A stretch of 64,000 nt of DNA from Epiperipatus broadwayi (Eukaryota; Onychophora; Udeonychophora; Euonychophora; Peripatidae). The notes under the pieces are model-generated. The model had not been told where the DNA came from. It did no database searches and saw nothing but the letters and a program-made list of their open reading frames with translations. The stretch lies in the NCBI GenBank assembly GCA_028023455.1, contig JAQFVV010006546.1, positions 252,001 through 316,000 on the forward strand, in the 5' to 3' direction. Made by a program: the position numbers and the translations under genes. Positions 24,961-36,835 of the stretch are shown here, one piece after another (positions within the stretch are counted from its first letter, which is position 1; each line of letters begins with the position of its first letter).

Positions 24961-25295
24961 TTTTCCTGAAGGTTTGTGATGATGGTGTTTTAGTTGCATT
25001 TATATACTGGACTATTTTTTTCTAAAGATATTCAATACTCATATTAAATGATGAAAATAGGCCAATATATAAATACAATTAAAACACCATCATCAGAAAC
25101 TCTATGAAAACTTTTTTTCTAAAGATATTCAATACTCATATTAGATGATGGAAATAGACCAGTATATAAATGCAACTAAAACACCATCATCACAAACCAT
25201 ATGTTAAGAAAAAGAATAAATGCTCACAGGTTTTTTAAGTATCAAACCCTGCATTCCTTTGTAGTGTAGAATGTTGTCTAAAAATAAACTTACTG

Positions 25296-27275
25296 ATGAT
25301 GACTACATGTGTTTCTCAAGCAGTAAAAAAATCATATTCTACATTACATGGAAAAATAAAAGAATGTCAAAAAGAGAAACTTGCTAACCTACATGGGCAT
25401 ATCAAAAATCATAATGTACTAAGCAGTGTATCAGTTTCATCTGTTAAAAATCTTAGTTCTAAATATCTAACAGATACTGAAATTTCTGTTCTTGAAAGAG
25501 GATTAAACTTTGCCATAACTCCATCTAATATCCATTTATTAGAGGTAATGGCAGCCACTGAGGAAGTCACTCAAAAATTGCCTTTAGAAGAAGCAGCAGA
25601 ATTACACTGGAGAATAAAAAAACCTTTGACAAGCAACAAAAATTGAAGTCAAACATATCCTATGGTGAGAGGAAAGCAATTAAATCTCTCAAAGTAGATA
25701 GATCTATAATTATTCTCCCTGCTGAAAAAGGCAATACAACAGTTGTAATGGATAAAACTGATTATAACAACAAAATACAAGAACTTCTCACAGCAGGCCG
25801 ATACAGAAAAGTGGCAAAAAATCTGATATTGAGTACAGAAACAAAGTTACAAACATTACTCAGAAAACATCACAAGTACTTTAGAGATTCAGAAAAAAAG
25901 TAAAATAACATCATACTTCAGCAAAAATCCTCATCTTTATGGTCTACCTAAAACCCATCAGGATCATGTTCCATTAAGACCTACTGTTAGTTCTAGAAAT
26001 TTATGTTACCAAAATTTGTCAAGATTTCTTCTTAAAGTTCTTAGTCATTTAACATACAAGACCAAATCCTTTGTCAGGGATTCTAGACACTTTATAGAAT
26101 TAATCAAGAACATGTAAATTGAAAGAAATGATTTAATTGTAAGCTTTGAGGTGGAAAGTTTATTCACAAATGTACCATGTGAAGAAGCAGTGTCTATTGT
26201 AAGGAAAAGATTTAATGGTGATAATAGCTTACAAACCAGAACAACTCTGTATTGATAGTATAATGGAACTATTAACATTCTGCATAAAAACAACATACTT
26301 TCAATATAACACAGAATTCTTCCAAAAAAAATCAAGGAATGACCATGGGCTCACCATTGTTATCCCTGATTAGCAATATTTACATGGAAGAACTTGAAAC
26401 CACAACCATAAAAAACTACTCCATATCCACCTAAAGTTTGGCTTCACTATGTAGGTGAACATTTGTTATATGGCTGCATGGTGAAGCACTACTACAAACC
26501 TTCTGGAAACACATCAACAGCATATCCTCCTCAATTAAATTCAAACTATAGTTTACTGAAAACCTATACATATAGGAAAATACTTAGCGTATACATCCAA
26601 TACACACCAGAAACACAAAACATGGAGTTATATTATCATTGGAATAGAGCAAAAGAAGTTTGTTCAGAAACCAGTAATTTGAAAAAAGAAAAGATCTATA
26701 TAGAACAAACTCTTATGAAAAATGATTATCCATCAGATGTCATTAAGAAAACATTAAATAGACAACAAAAAGAACCATCAAAAGAAAAACAATAATTGGT
26801 ATTATAGTGTACCTATATATACCAAAAATAGCAGACAAATTAAAGAAAATCTGCAGTCAATATAACATCAGAACAGCTTTCCAGAGCCATATCACACTAC
26901 AAGGAATTTTAACATCAACAAAGCCTAAACTTGAAATGCTGAAAAGGAAAAACTGCATCTATGAAATACCATGTGAATGCGGAAGAATGTATATTGGTGA
27001 GACCAGACCTATCGAAAAGTATTTGCAAGAATACAAACTGATGATTAGAATAGGGAAAGCAGATGTGTCTAAGGTAGCAGACCATGTATGCACCAATAAA
27101 CATATGTTCAATCAGAAAAAAACAAAAATATTGGATAGAGAAGAAAAGGTACAAAGAAAGAAAATTTAAAGAAGCTATTCACATGTTAATGGCAAACAAT
27201 CCCATAAGTCAACCTAGTGTGGCTATAAATGCTCTTAGTAAAAAGTGGAGAAATCAGGAGAAACCTCATATATAA
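25296..27275 (+). pseudogene. PLE reverse transcriptase and GIY-YIG endonuclease remains (family A)
   Basis: The N-terminal part reads as two open pieces (25296-25643 and 25643-25903). The second contains IIILPAEKGNTTVVMDK, the PLE RT signature. NPHLYGLPKTH and LRPTVSS follow near 25930-26000, then LIVSFEVESLFTNVP near 26130-26180. GSPLLSLISNIYMEELE is near 26348-26400, and the catalytic region near 26450 reads YVGE after mutation, with a frameshift. The 3' part (26807-27169) has CIYEIPCECGRMYIGETR, a GIY-YIG endonuclease core with its Cys pair. Frameshifts and stops (for example after 26115 and near 26255) show it is not expressed as one protein. Confidence 0.85.
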
Positions 27276-27304
27276 GGATATGGCATATCTACTGACTGTT
27301 GCCT

Positions 27305-27430
27305 TTAGCAGGATGGCTCAGTTGGTTAGAGCATTACCTTAAAATTCAATACTCAAGAATCTAAGGTGCCAGGCTTGGTTCTCATGCCAGTATAGTCACT
27401 GGTCAGGCCACCAACATCCGAAGAAGAGGA
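27305..27430 (+). repeat. tRNA-like sequence, likely SINE head
   Basis: Box A TGGCTCAGTTGG is a perfect match. A box B-like GGTTCTCATGCC follows at a longer than normal spacing. No clean acceptor stem or CCA-compatible end is seen, so this is a tRNA-derived relic rather than a tRNA gene. It abuts the 3' end of the family A PLE coding region. Confidence 0.5.
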
Positions 27431-27580
27431 GAGAATAATATCTCTTGAAATGTGCATATACTAACCTATTTGATGTGCTATTACTAACAATTGAATATAT
27501 TTGGAATATTTAAATAAAGTGAAATTTTTGTAAAGATATTCATTACTCATATTAGATGATGGAAATAGTCCAATATATTA

Positions 27581-29085
27581 ATATCTTATTTTATGTTTTT
27601 GTAAATATCTTTCTTTTTTTTTTAGTTTAGATTGTATTGTTGTTTTTTTTTTAACAAGAACTATGCTTTTATTTATTTTTAGATATATAAATTAAACATT
27701 GCTATATTATTTTATCAAATAATCTTCAAATTGTTATTCCATCATCAGGAAGTATTTATTTTTTGAATAAAAAATATCCAATCTCTATATTTAAAAATGT
27801 AACTCTGTTTATTACGTCATCATCAGAAATATAACCCAATAACCATAAATAAAAATTCCTGATATTCAGTTGATTATTATATAATTTGTATTTGAACTAT
27901 TACTATAGGGTTGTTATATTTATTTAAAAAAAATGATATTTTCTCCCTCTATTATAAAATTTGAGACATATCCTGGTATGATTTGAATGTATTTTTTTTT
28001 GACAAGACTTGATATGAAGTACGTATTTATTTTTATCTCTGGTGTTTCGCGACTCTGCTTCAGGACAGTTTATTCAATTAATTTGAAGATTTTGAATAAC
28101 TCGAGATTCAAAGTGTTGTATATAGCATACATCATAGTAGTTGCAAGTATAGGATTTATAAGAATGAATGCCTTGAAAATTAAGAAAAAAATTGCCAATT
28201 TGTAAGCATTTGTTATGATAATAGAATGGCGTGTTTAGACCTTTAGGGCTGATTGTTGGCTGAATGAAATAAAATTAAAAATTTAGTTTAACTAAAACAT
28301 TGGTAGTTTAGTTTGTGTTATTGAATAAAAGATATATATCTTATATTGTTCAACTTCATAAAAATTAAAAAGTTTTTTAAATGATTTGAAAAAAAATAAT
28401 ATAACAAATTTATAAAATTTATTACTTATATTTTTTATATTTATTTTAAAAATGTACGATTTAATAAAAATTTGTGAAGGAAAATATGGAATTGTTAAAG
28501 CATAGTTCTAACTCATGATTAACCCTAAAAGTTGAAGACAATTTCTGTTTTATTCATTCATTATTGAAATAATTATTAGAAATAGAGGCTGAATATGTTA
28601 GCCTGCATGTTGGACCTGCTAATAAATATTTACTGTATTACACTGTTCTTCACAAAATTTTATATAATTCCAGTGACTTCATATGCATACTTAAATAGCT
28701 GCAGAGAAAAAAAAATTGTCAGTGATAGCTGGAAAATACAGATTATCAAAGCTTAAGAATGACATTCAATAATACAAGTAGCAAAATGAGTATTACATCA
28801 AAATATCAAAAGTTATCAGAATCAAGAGATATCTTTAGAAAATTTATAGAAATTACAAAAACTTTATAACCTCCAATTGAAAATGCAAAAGAATGGTTTT
28901 AGAATAAATATACAGAGAATAAGATGCTTAATCCATTTACAGATTATTACATAAGAAGAGGAATACAATGCTGATTACTATCATCTTCATTCATAACCCA
29001 TTAGATTATGCCAGTATAATACAGGAATTAGCTAAAAGAAAATTCACCATATATAGATGAATTTGATTGATTTTTTCACTTCTCA
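27581..29085. other. AT-rich intron, possible PLE 5' remains near its end
   Basis: Nothing recognised for most of its length. From about 28870 to 29085 a weakly readable stretch may belong to the PLE family C fragment that follows. Confidence 0.4.
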
Positions 29086-29090
29086 TTCAC

Positions 29091-29180
29091 AATATATATA
29101 TATATATATATTGATCAAGTAAAGTTTATAAGGAATATATATATATATATATATTGATCAAGTAAAGTTTATAAGGAAAA
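29091..29180. repeat. Tandem duplication, about 46-bp unit
   Basis: A (TA)n run followed by TTGATCAAGTAAAGTTTATA is present twice in succession. Confidence 0.85.
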
Positions 29181-29199
29181 TTTATAAAGATATATGAGA

Positions 29200-29683
29200 C
29201 ATTGCATTTTACACACCTCCTACATTAAACAAATTAATAAATAACTTCAATGATAAAACCTCATTTATAAATAAAAATTGTGTCATTTATAAATGGATAT
29301 GTAAGTGTGGCAATGGATATATAGGTGAATCTAGATGTACATTGAAAAAAAGAACTAAAGAACACTTGCTATTATTAAAATGTGTTCAGAAATTGAAACA
29401 AAATTGCATAGTAGATAATAATATTTTAGCATCTGTTTTTTACAACCATAATAAATCATATATTTATGGGTTTGACTTCAATTTTAATAGTATAAAAATT
29501 TTGCAAATTGAAAAAAATAACAATAAAAGAAAAATAAAGGAAGCTATGCTAATATATAAATATAAACATGACTTAATTAACAGGCAACTAGCAAACATTA
29601 AGGTCACAGAATTGTGGAAAAGTTAGCATTTCAAAGCTTTAGTTGACACAGATTACTGGGATAATTGAAAGCGCTCCTAAGTG
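29200..29683 (+). mobile_element. Penelope-like element fragment, family C (endonuclease and 3' end)
   Basis: A frame from about 29270 to 29623 reads INKNCVIYKWICKCGNGYIGE, then KKRTKEH, then IKEAMLIYKYKHDLINRQ: the GIY-YIG endonuclease of a PLE followed by its C-terminal tail. The Met at 29342 is internal. The frame is open for over 110 codons, so this copy is less decayed than its neighbours, but its RT is missing. It ends in a hammerhead-like motif matching that at 62.4-62.5 kb, which ties the two copies to one family. Confidence 0.8.
29636..29683 (+). ncRNA. Hammerhead-like ribozyme motif with U3 core (family C PLE)
   Basis: Stem I TTTAG/CTAAG (5 bp with a G-U), core TTGACAC (29643-29649) where CTGANGA is expected, stem II GATTA-loop-TAATT, GAAA at 29667-29670, and a minimal stem III AG-CG-CT followed by C. 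Stem II differs from the 62.4-kb copies but still pairs. Position 9 is C instead of A here, so this copy is probably inactive. Confidence 0.5.
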
Positions 29684-30449
29684 GATAAAATATTTTCTAA
29701 TTATTTAGTTACTGTATTTACAAATATTCAGTTATATAATTACGTATATTGCTTTAAAAATACAGACATTGAATCATATTATATATATATATTGTGACAG
29801 ATATACTGTCTTTCATATATTTATGCAAAAGATCCCCCCCCCATTCAAAATGTCTAGCGTGATTCAGTCTAATTGGAAACGCAATAAAGTTGTGATTCGT
29901 TGAAAATGAAAAATAAAATCATATTTTTGATTTTTGGTATTGATGGAATTAAATTAAATGTTATATCGTCTTATCTTATTTTTTTTTTTTTTTTTATCTG
30001 TCTCAATAAAAAAAGAAAAGGAAAAGAAATTAATTATCCAATCATTAAAAAGAAAAAAAGAAAAGATACTTGAGTTAAACTGAGGCAGAATTCAAATTAG
30101 ACACGTCGTTGAAGAAAGAAAGAATTTTTTTTTCTCTTCTCTATCGTTTTACATAGAGGGCTTTAATAAAATGTGAAAATAAAAATAAAAGTTTTACTAG
30201 AGAAATTATAATGAAACTGGAATAAATTAAGAGCTTCACTCTCTCCACGCTGTGCCATGACTTTCCATTAATAAAACAACCTGCCTTCGTTTGAATAAAA
30301 TGGACCGTAAAACTGGAAGGTAATTTTTATAAAATACTAAAACATAATAATCAAATATTACAAAGTGAATTTTTCGAACTAATTGCGTAGAATTTGTTCA
30401 ATAAATATTAAGACATCTTTATTATACTTTTATGTTTGACCGAATTATA
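29684..30449. other. AT-rich intron, nothing recognised
   Basis: Homopolymer runs, including a C run near 29833 and T runs near 29980. No gene. Confidence 0.5.
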
Positions 30450-30450
30450 G

Positions 30451-31306
30451 ATATTTAACTGCTTCTAAACTCATTGTAGTGTAATGAAGTTTATGTATAA
30501 GAATATGCTTCTACATTTGGCTAAAATATAAATGCTTCAATTATCAAATGACAAATACTCTATAAATCATAGATATTTAACTGCTTCTAAACTCATTATA
30601 GTGTAATGAAGTTTATGTGTAAGAATATGCTTCTACATTTGGCTAAAATATAAATGCTTCAATTATCAAATGATAAATACTCTATAAATCATAGATATTT
30701 AACTGCTTCTAAACTTATTATAGTGTAATGAAGTTTATGTGTAAGAATTTGCTTATATATTTGGCTAAAATATAAATGCTTCAATTATCAAGTGATAAAT
30801 ATTCCATAAATCATAGATATTTAACTGCTTCTAAACTTATTATAATGTAATGAAGTTTATGTGTGAGAATACGCTTCTACATTTGGCTAAAATATAAATG
30901 CCTCAATTATCAAATGACAAAATACTCTATAAATCATAGATATTTAACTGCTTCTAAACTCATTATAGTGTAATGAAGTTTATGTGTAAGAATATGCTTC
31001 TACATTTGGCTAAAATATAAATGCTTCAATTATCAAATGATAAATACTCTATAAATCATAGATATTTAACTGCTTCTAAACTTATTATAGTGTAATGAAG
31101 TTTATGTGTAAGAATTTGCTTATATATTTGGCTAAAATATAAATGCTTCAATTATCAAGTGATAAATATTCCATAAATCATAGATATTTAACTGCTTCTA
31201 AACTTATTATAATGTAATGAAGTTTATGTGTGAGAATACGCTTCTACATTTGGCTAAAATATAAATGCCTCAATTATCAAATGACAAAATACTCTATAAA
31301 TCATAA
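30451..31306. repeat. 122-bp tandem satellite, seven copies with three-unit higher-order repeat
   Basis: The word ATATTTAACT recurs at 30451, 30573, 30695, 30817, 30940, 31062 and 31184, a period of 122 with one 123. Copies 2-3-4 match copies 5-6-7 variant for variant: AAGAATATGC, then AAGAATTTGC with TATATATTTGG, then GAGAATACGC with GCCTCAATTATC. A 367-bp trimer was therefore duplicated after its monomers diverged. Two more diverged units run on to about 31470. Confidence 0.95.
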
Positions 31307-31481
31307 ATACTTATCTACTTCTAAATTTACTATAACGTCACAAAGATTATGTGTAAAAAGATATACTTCCATACTTGGTTAGAGTCTGAATGTTTTAATT
31401 ATCAAATGATAAAACAACGAAATGTTATATAAATCATAAATGTTTAATTACTATCAAATCTCTTCTCATAAAAAAAAAATA

Positions 31482-31890
31482 AATGAACTATCATTGAATT
31501 AGGATATTCATAATTTTCTTCTCTCAAGTGAATTTAAAATGAACTATTAAGTGAATTCGGAATGAATTGTTGTTAAACCAGAATGATCCCAAGCTTTTCC
31601 CATAAAAGAATTAATGAACTATCATTGAATTAGGATATTCATAATTTTCTTCTCTCAAGTGAATTCAAAATAAACTATTAAGTGAATTTGGAATGAATTA
31701 TTGTTAAACCAGAATGATCCCAAGCTCTTCCCATAAAAGAATTAATGAACTATCATTGAATTAGGATATTCATAATTTTCTTCTCTCAAGTGAATTTAAA
31801 ATGAACTATTAAATGAATTCGGAATGAATTATTGTTAAACCCGAATAATCCCAAGCTTTTCCCATAAAAGAATTAATGAACTATTGTTGA
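31482..31890. repeat. 131-bp tandem satellite, three copies
   Basis: AATGAACTATCATTGAATTA starts at 31482, 31613 and 31744, with a fourth, truncated start at 31875. Units end in CCAAGCTTTTCCCATAAAAG. It directly follows the 122-bp array but has unrelated sequence. Confidence 0.95.
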
Positions 31891-33780
31891 AATTGCAAAT
31901 TGATTGTTATCTAATAAATTTTTGTTACTCAAAATTAAATTGGTTGTCCATTTATCCCATTCTATTTTGTTTATCTATCACATCACTCACCAATTATAGC
32001 ATTGATTCATGAGAATCTCATGTTCTCTGAGCTACGTCTGACATAACTTGACCTAGGCCAGTCAGGTTGTAGTGAGATGGAACTCTAATGGCGCTGTTTG
32101 GAAAACCAAACATATAAATGTTTAGATGTTCCCAGTCTCTATTGTACTACATCCTCTGATGAGCAGGAAATATTGTTGTAGGTGCCATTAACATCTGCAC
32201 TAGGAATGTCAATTGATAATTCCTTCCTACAGCATGCTCATCAGAAAATTGTTACGACTGACGTAATAAAACGGTTGTATGGCGGTCCGGTTACAATATA
32301 TATATATATATATTACTTTGTGATAAAGACTCATGCAACTGTTATAATAGATAATTGAAAAGCACTTCAGCCTTAGCATAAGACAACAATTTTTACAAAA
32401 AAAAAGAGCAATCCATCTCCTCTCATTACCCCATTTTGTTATATAGAGGGAACTCTGAAACACTTAGACTAGAGAGAATGTATATTTAAATTACTTATGA
32501 AATTCATCTCAAAGCTATTTTAAATTGAATTATATCACCAATTGACATGTTTGAGAGTGTTCTCAATTTAAACATGATCAAAATTGGTTCAGAAAATATG
32601 TAATACTTCCATTGCTTAATATATGTATAATACTTTCAGATATTGCAATATTCATTTTGTGGATTGTTTATGAATATATAGATATGTATTGAGAAAGAAT
32701 ATCTTATGTAATCATCACACTAGTTGAATAACCTTGGTAGATTGTGTACATATTCATATGCTTATCTTATTTTTAAAAAAAATGTATCTACAAAATTACT
32801 TATATTTATTTATTAAAATAAAATCTAGAATGACAAATATTTAATAAGTAGTTTGAAATAAATTATTTAAAATTAAATAAAAAGTACAATAAAGCTGTGG
32901 TGATATGCATTGTATCAATATATTTTCAATTATATGCTTGCCAAAAAATGTAAATAAAAAATAAGTAATTAAAATTTATTAATAAATTTTATAATCTGGA
33001 AGCAGATATTTTTCCATCTCTGAGTGTTATATACAATCATGTTTATTTATAATCTTTCTTTAGATTATTTTAAAAACATTACATTTTATTCTTCACTTCT
33101 TTTATCTTTTTTAAATGTTTTATGTTGTACAGTATTTCATGTAATAAAATGTTTTCTAAATGTAAAGCTAAAAGTTTTATGAAATTTACAAAAAAAATTA
33201 AGTATTTTTTTTAAACACTAAAATAAAAGTTATAATTTGGTAGTAAAAAAACAACAACTGTAAAATGTTTTTTATTGCACAGCTTAAAGTTTGAGGAGTT
33301 TAACAAAAAAATTGAAATATATAATGAAAAGGAGAGATGACTTTAAAGATTTTGAAATTGATATGGCCTTAAAAATATCAAACCAACTAGTAAGATTATA
33401 GTTTGTTAATAACAAGAATATTTCCATATAAAAATAATAAAAAGAGAATGTGTTTAATTATGATGAAAGTCTGAAACTTCCCTATTCATTTTATTTATAA
33501 AAATAAAGATGTGGTTTAATATGTTTTTATTATTTTTTATTTTTTGAGTGAATGTGAATAAATAAGCACACATGCAATAAATACGTGCAAACATGCTATC
33601 TCAATTTATTATTAGTAATCACATTTTTTAAAAATTTGTTTATACTATAATCTGAACTTATATATGCATACAACATGCATAAAAACCTCTGTGTTATGTT
33701 ATACTTAATGTTTTTACGGTTATATGATGTAGATAAATTATAACTTTTTGAGATATACCGTGTATTGTTTTCCATTAAAC
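31891..33780. other. AT-rich intron with one small inverted repeat
   Basis: CTGATGAGCA occurs on the plus strand at about 32156 and on the minus strand at about 32236, each beside TGTAGG-type sequence, giving a weak inverted repeat. Nothing else recognised. Confidence 0.45.
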
Positions 33781-33784
33781 ATCG

Positions 33785-34345
33785 ATATTTCGACGGAATA
33801 GCAACCACCATTTTCAAGGTTAACTTTTGAAAGAAAAACTGTTAGATCTTAACAAATAACATGACTGTGTGCGAGATGAGATTCCAGTTCAGCATTCACA
33901 ATATGAGGCTTATTAAAATGTTTATTTCCCTCAGTATTTTTACCTATTAATTTTAAGTTAATATTGGATAAAATGAGAGGTTTCCATATAGTTGGAATAC
34001 ATTGTGCTTCATCAGTTTTATTTAAACCAGTAGGTCTCTTTAATATTTCAATTGACTCTCTCATGGTTCTTAAATCATATCTTTCCAAATTAGCAAGTAT
34101 TTTTGTATTATCAAAATTAGGTTTGTGACCAGTTTCTAAATAATGAGAAGTAAAAACTGATGTGCTAATTTTTTGATGAAAAGCTTATGTTCCTTAATTC
34201 TGACATTAATTTGTCTATTAGACTGACCCACATAGCCTCTTGAGCACTGAAAACATGGAATTTCATAAACTCCTTGGTGTTCCAAAAATATTCTGTCTTT
34301 AGGTTTATACAAAAAATCACCATTTTTTTTTGCCAGTAGAAAAAG
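33785..34345 (-). mobile_element. Penelope-like element 3' end, family B, inverted copy
   Basis: The minus strand carries the end of a PLE endonuclease (LERYDLRTMRESIEILKRPTG) and the 3' terminal sequence ending in a CGAAATATCG-type block at 33780-33800. It is the near-perfect reverse complement of 34860-35420. The turn-around lies at the TTGCCAGTAGAAAAAGTGG block, 34328-34346. Confidence 0.8.
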
Positions 34346-35480
34346 TGGTCTTTATATTAAAACAAGATAGTCATGGAATTTATTCTTTAAATTCTTTTCT
34401 TGCTTTTATAAATAATTGGCATCCAAATATTAAATTTACTATGGAAGTGGAAAATAACAGATCACTTTATTTTCTGAATGTTTTAATTGCAAGAAAATGT
34501 GATGAAACATTGTCAATATCAGTTTACAGAAAATCTACTCATACAAACAGATATCTTAATTTTAATTCTCATCATCATCCTGCACAAATTTTTTCTGTAG
34601 CTAAAAATCTTTTCACTAGAGCTTATAATTTTATCTGATAAAGAACATCTTTCTCAAGAAATAAAACTTACAAAAAGTATTCTGCTTTCTAATAATTATA
34701 ATAAAAAGATCATATGTAGGACTTTATATAACATTAATACTAAAAAGAAAAAAGAGGATAGAATTGATCATTTTGGGACTTTTAATAGAGTAATTTTGCC
34801 TTCCATTAGGGGGGAGGGGGCGGCTACTGATAAATCAGTAGAAGACTATCTTGTTTTAATATAAAGACCACTTTTTCTACTGGCAAAAAAATTGGTGATT
34901 TTTTTGTATAAACCTAAAGACAGAATATTTTTGGAACACCAAGGAGCTTATGAAATTCCGTGTTTCTAGTGCTCAATAGGCTATGTGGGTCAGTCTAATA
35001 GATGAATTAATGTCAGAATTAAGGAACGTAAAAATGCTTTTCATCAAAAAATTAGCACAACCGTTTTTACTTTCCATTATTTAGAAACTGGTCACAAACC
35101 TAATTTTGACAATACAAAAATACTTGCTAATTTGGAAAGATATGATTTAAGAACCATGAGAGAGTCAATTGAAATATTAAAGAGACCTACTGGTTTAAAT
35201 AAAACTGATGAAGCACAATGTATTCCAACTATATGGAAACCTCTCATTTTATCCAATATTAACTAAAATTAATAGGTAAAAATACTGAGGGAAATAAACA
35301 TTTTAATAAGCCTCATATTGTGAATGCTGAACTGGAATCTCATCTCACACACAGTCATGTTATTTGTTAAGATCTAACAGTTTTTCTTTCAAAAGTTAAC
35401 CTTGAAAATGGCGGTTGCTATTTCATCGAAATATCGGTGTTTAATGGAAAACAATACACGGTATATCCTAAAAAGTTATA
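34346..35480 (+). mobile_element. Penelope-like element, family B, 5'-truncated copy
   Basis: Begins inside the RT thumb (FLAFINNWHPNIKFTMEVE, FLNVLIARKCDETLSISVYR), passes through the linker (LSQEIKLTKSILLSNN) and the GIY-YIG endonuclease near 34950-35060 (GAYEIPC, GYVGQSNR, then INVRIKE), and ends with the 3' terminal repeat at about 35390-35480. Stops at 34636 and near 34862, 34967 and 35003 make it a fossil. Together with 33785-34345 it forms a large palindrome with about 515 bp of spacer. Confidence 0.8.
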
Positions 35481-35964
35481 ATATATATATATATATGATA
35501 AGTGTAGTATAAACTTGCAGTTCAGTAAAGAAATTAATCAATTACATAAGATGACAGTGTGCACAAGAGGATTTGAAACAAAATATAACACATATTATGG
35601 TTTCATTGTATTTAATTTAAAAATAAAACTGAATTATTAAAGCTGTTACAAAAATTCTGCTATTTTGTAGAAATAAAGAGTGTTGTTTTAATCCTTTGAT
35701 TAACAGGATTTAATTAACCTTTTTATCCATCTAGACTTTCCTTAACATGTTGCTATAAATATTAAGGCACATATTAACTTATAAACTTGTAAAGTCAAAA
35801 ATGCTTTTTTTTGCTGCCAGGGATCTGCATTGATTGCAGTATAGAAGTTAATATGAATCTGCATTGATTGCAGTATAGAAGTTAATATGAGTTGAAAGTC
35901 ATCAACATTTGTCATGTTTTATCTATTAATCAAGACATTTAATAAGAGCATCTATATATGAGAT
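35481..35964. other. AT-rich spacer with a 35-bp tandem duplication
   Basis: A 35-bp unit beginning near 35823 and containing TGCATTGATTGCAGTATAG is repeated in direct succession to about 35891. Nothing else seen. Confidence 0.6.
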
Positions 35965-36672
35965 TAATCCATTTGTTTCATGATTATATGATGTAAATAA
36001 AGTAGTTTTTTGTGTTAAACTGTGTGTTATTTGTGATTACTTCCCAATGTTTTGATGAAATAGCATCTGCCATTGTCAAGGTTAACTTTTCAAAGAAAAA
36101 TCTTAGATCCCAAATAGTAACTAGATTGGCTATGAGGTAAAGAATGAGATTAAGCATGAAATAGTTGAGCATTCAGAATATGTGGATTAAAAATCTTTAT
36201 TTTCTTCAGTTTCACCATTAATTGATTCAAGTTTATATTAGAAACAAAGAGATAAAATAAGTGGTCTCCATAAGGCTGGAATACATTGTGCTTCATCAGC
36301 TTTATTTAAACCAGTTGGTCTTTTTAATATTTCAATCAACTCCCTCATATTTCTCAAACCATACTTTTCCAAATTAGCAAATATTTTAGCATTATCAAAA
36401 TCAGGTTTGTGATCAATTTCTAAAAAATCTGAAGTAAAAGCTGATATATTTGACTTCTGATTAAATACATTTTTATGTTCGTTAATTCTGATGAGTTTAT
36501 TTATTAGATAGATCTACATAGCTTTGCAAGCCTGTAAATGTGGAATTTTATAAAAATCCTGGCATTCCAATTCGGTCTTTAGGTTTTTTGAAAAAATCAC
36601 CAATTTCTTTGCTAGTTGAAAAAGTAGTCTTTATATTAAAATTAGATAGTCTTCTACTGATTTTATCAATAT

Positions 36673-36835
36673 AGGGATTTGAAGTCAGACTTTCAAGCAA
36701 CCTTCAACTATCCATGCTACTGATATACATGACCACACACACATAGAAAAGATAAATAGTCACCAATTTGGTGCTGAACCAGCACTCATCAGTTGGTCCA
36801 GATTATCATCTACACATATATAATCAGTGCTCAGT
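36673..36835 (-). repeat. Small dispersed element with hammerhead-like hairpin, copy 2
   Basis: This insertion interrupts PLE family B, shown by comparison with the uninterrupted plus copy near 41220-41260. On the minus strand it reads ACCAA-CTGATGA, stem II GTGCTG-GTT-CAGCAC, CAAA, then TTGGT. The outer arms ACCAA and TTGGT pair directly, so helix III is absent. G12 of GAAA is C here but G in the copy at 22.7 kb. Confidence 0.6.

Larger units (their letters stand above)
24965..27580 (+). mobile_element. Penelope-like element, family A (decayed)
   Basis: The coding remains (25296-27275) are bracketed by copies of a terminal sequence: direct copies near 25024-25070 and 25118-25165 upstream and 27533-27580 downstream (ATTCAATACTCATATTA and ATGATGGAAATAG-type blocks), plus an inverted copy at 24972-25020. 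Direct terminal repeats plus an inverted copy at the 5' end are characteristic of PLE pseudo-LTRs. Orientation is the same as the host gene. Confidence 0.75.

Noticed and set aside
27305-27430. Considered as a functional tRNA gene
   Set aside because: Box spacing is too long, box B is altered and no acceptor stem is visible.
27533-27580. TTAGATGATGGAAATAGTCC with pairing arms considered as a minimal hammerhead in PLE family A
   Set aside because: The core differs from CTGATGA at two invariant positions without compensation and stem II is missing. Kept only as a lower-level observation.
30451-31890. Regular repeats considered as a CRISPR array
   Set aside because: Units of 122 and 131 bp are repeated whole with no unique spacers, in eukaryotic intron DNA. 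They are satellites.
32150-32250. CTGATGAGCAGGAAA near 32153 considered as a hammerhead
   Set aside because: Stem II would be nearly absent and there is no U-H cleavage site after GAAA. Only outer CTACA/TGTAG pairing is present.
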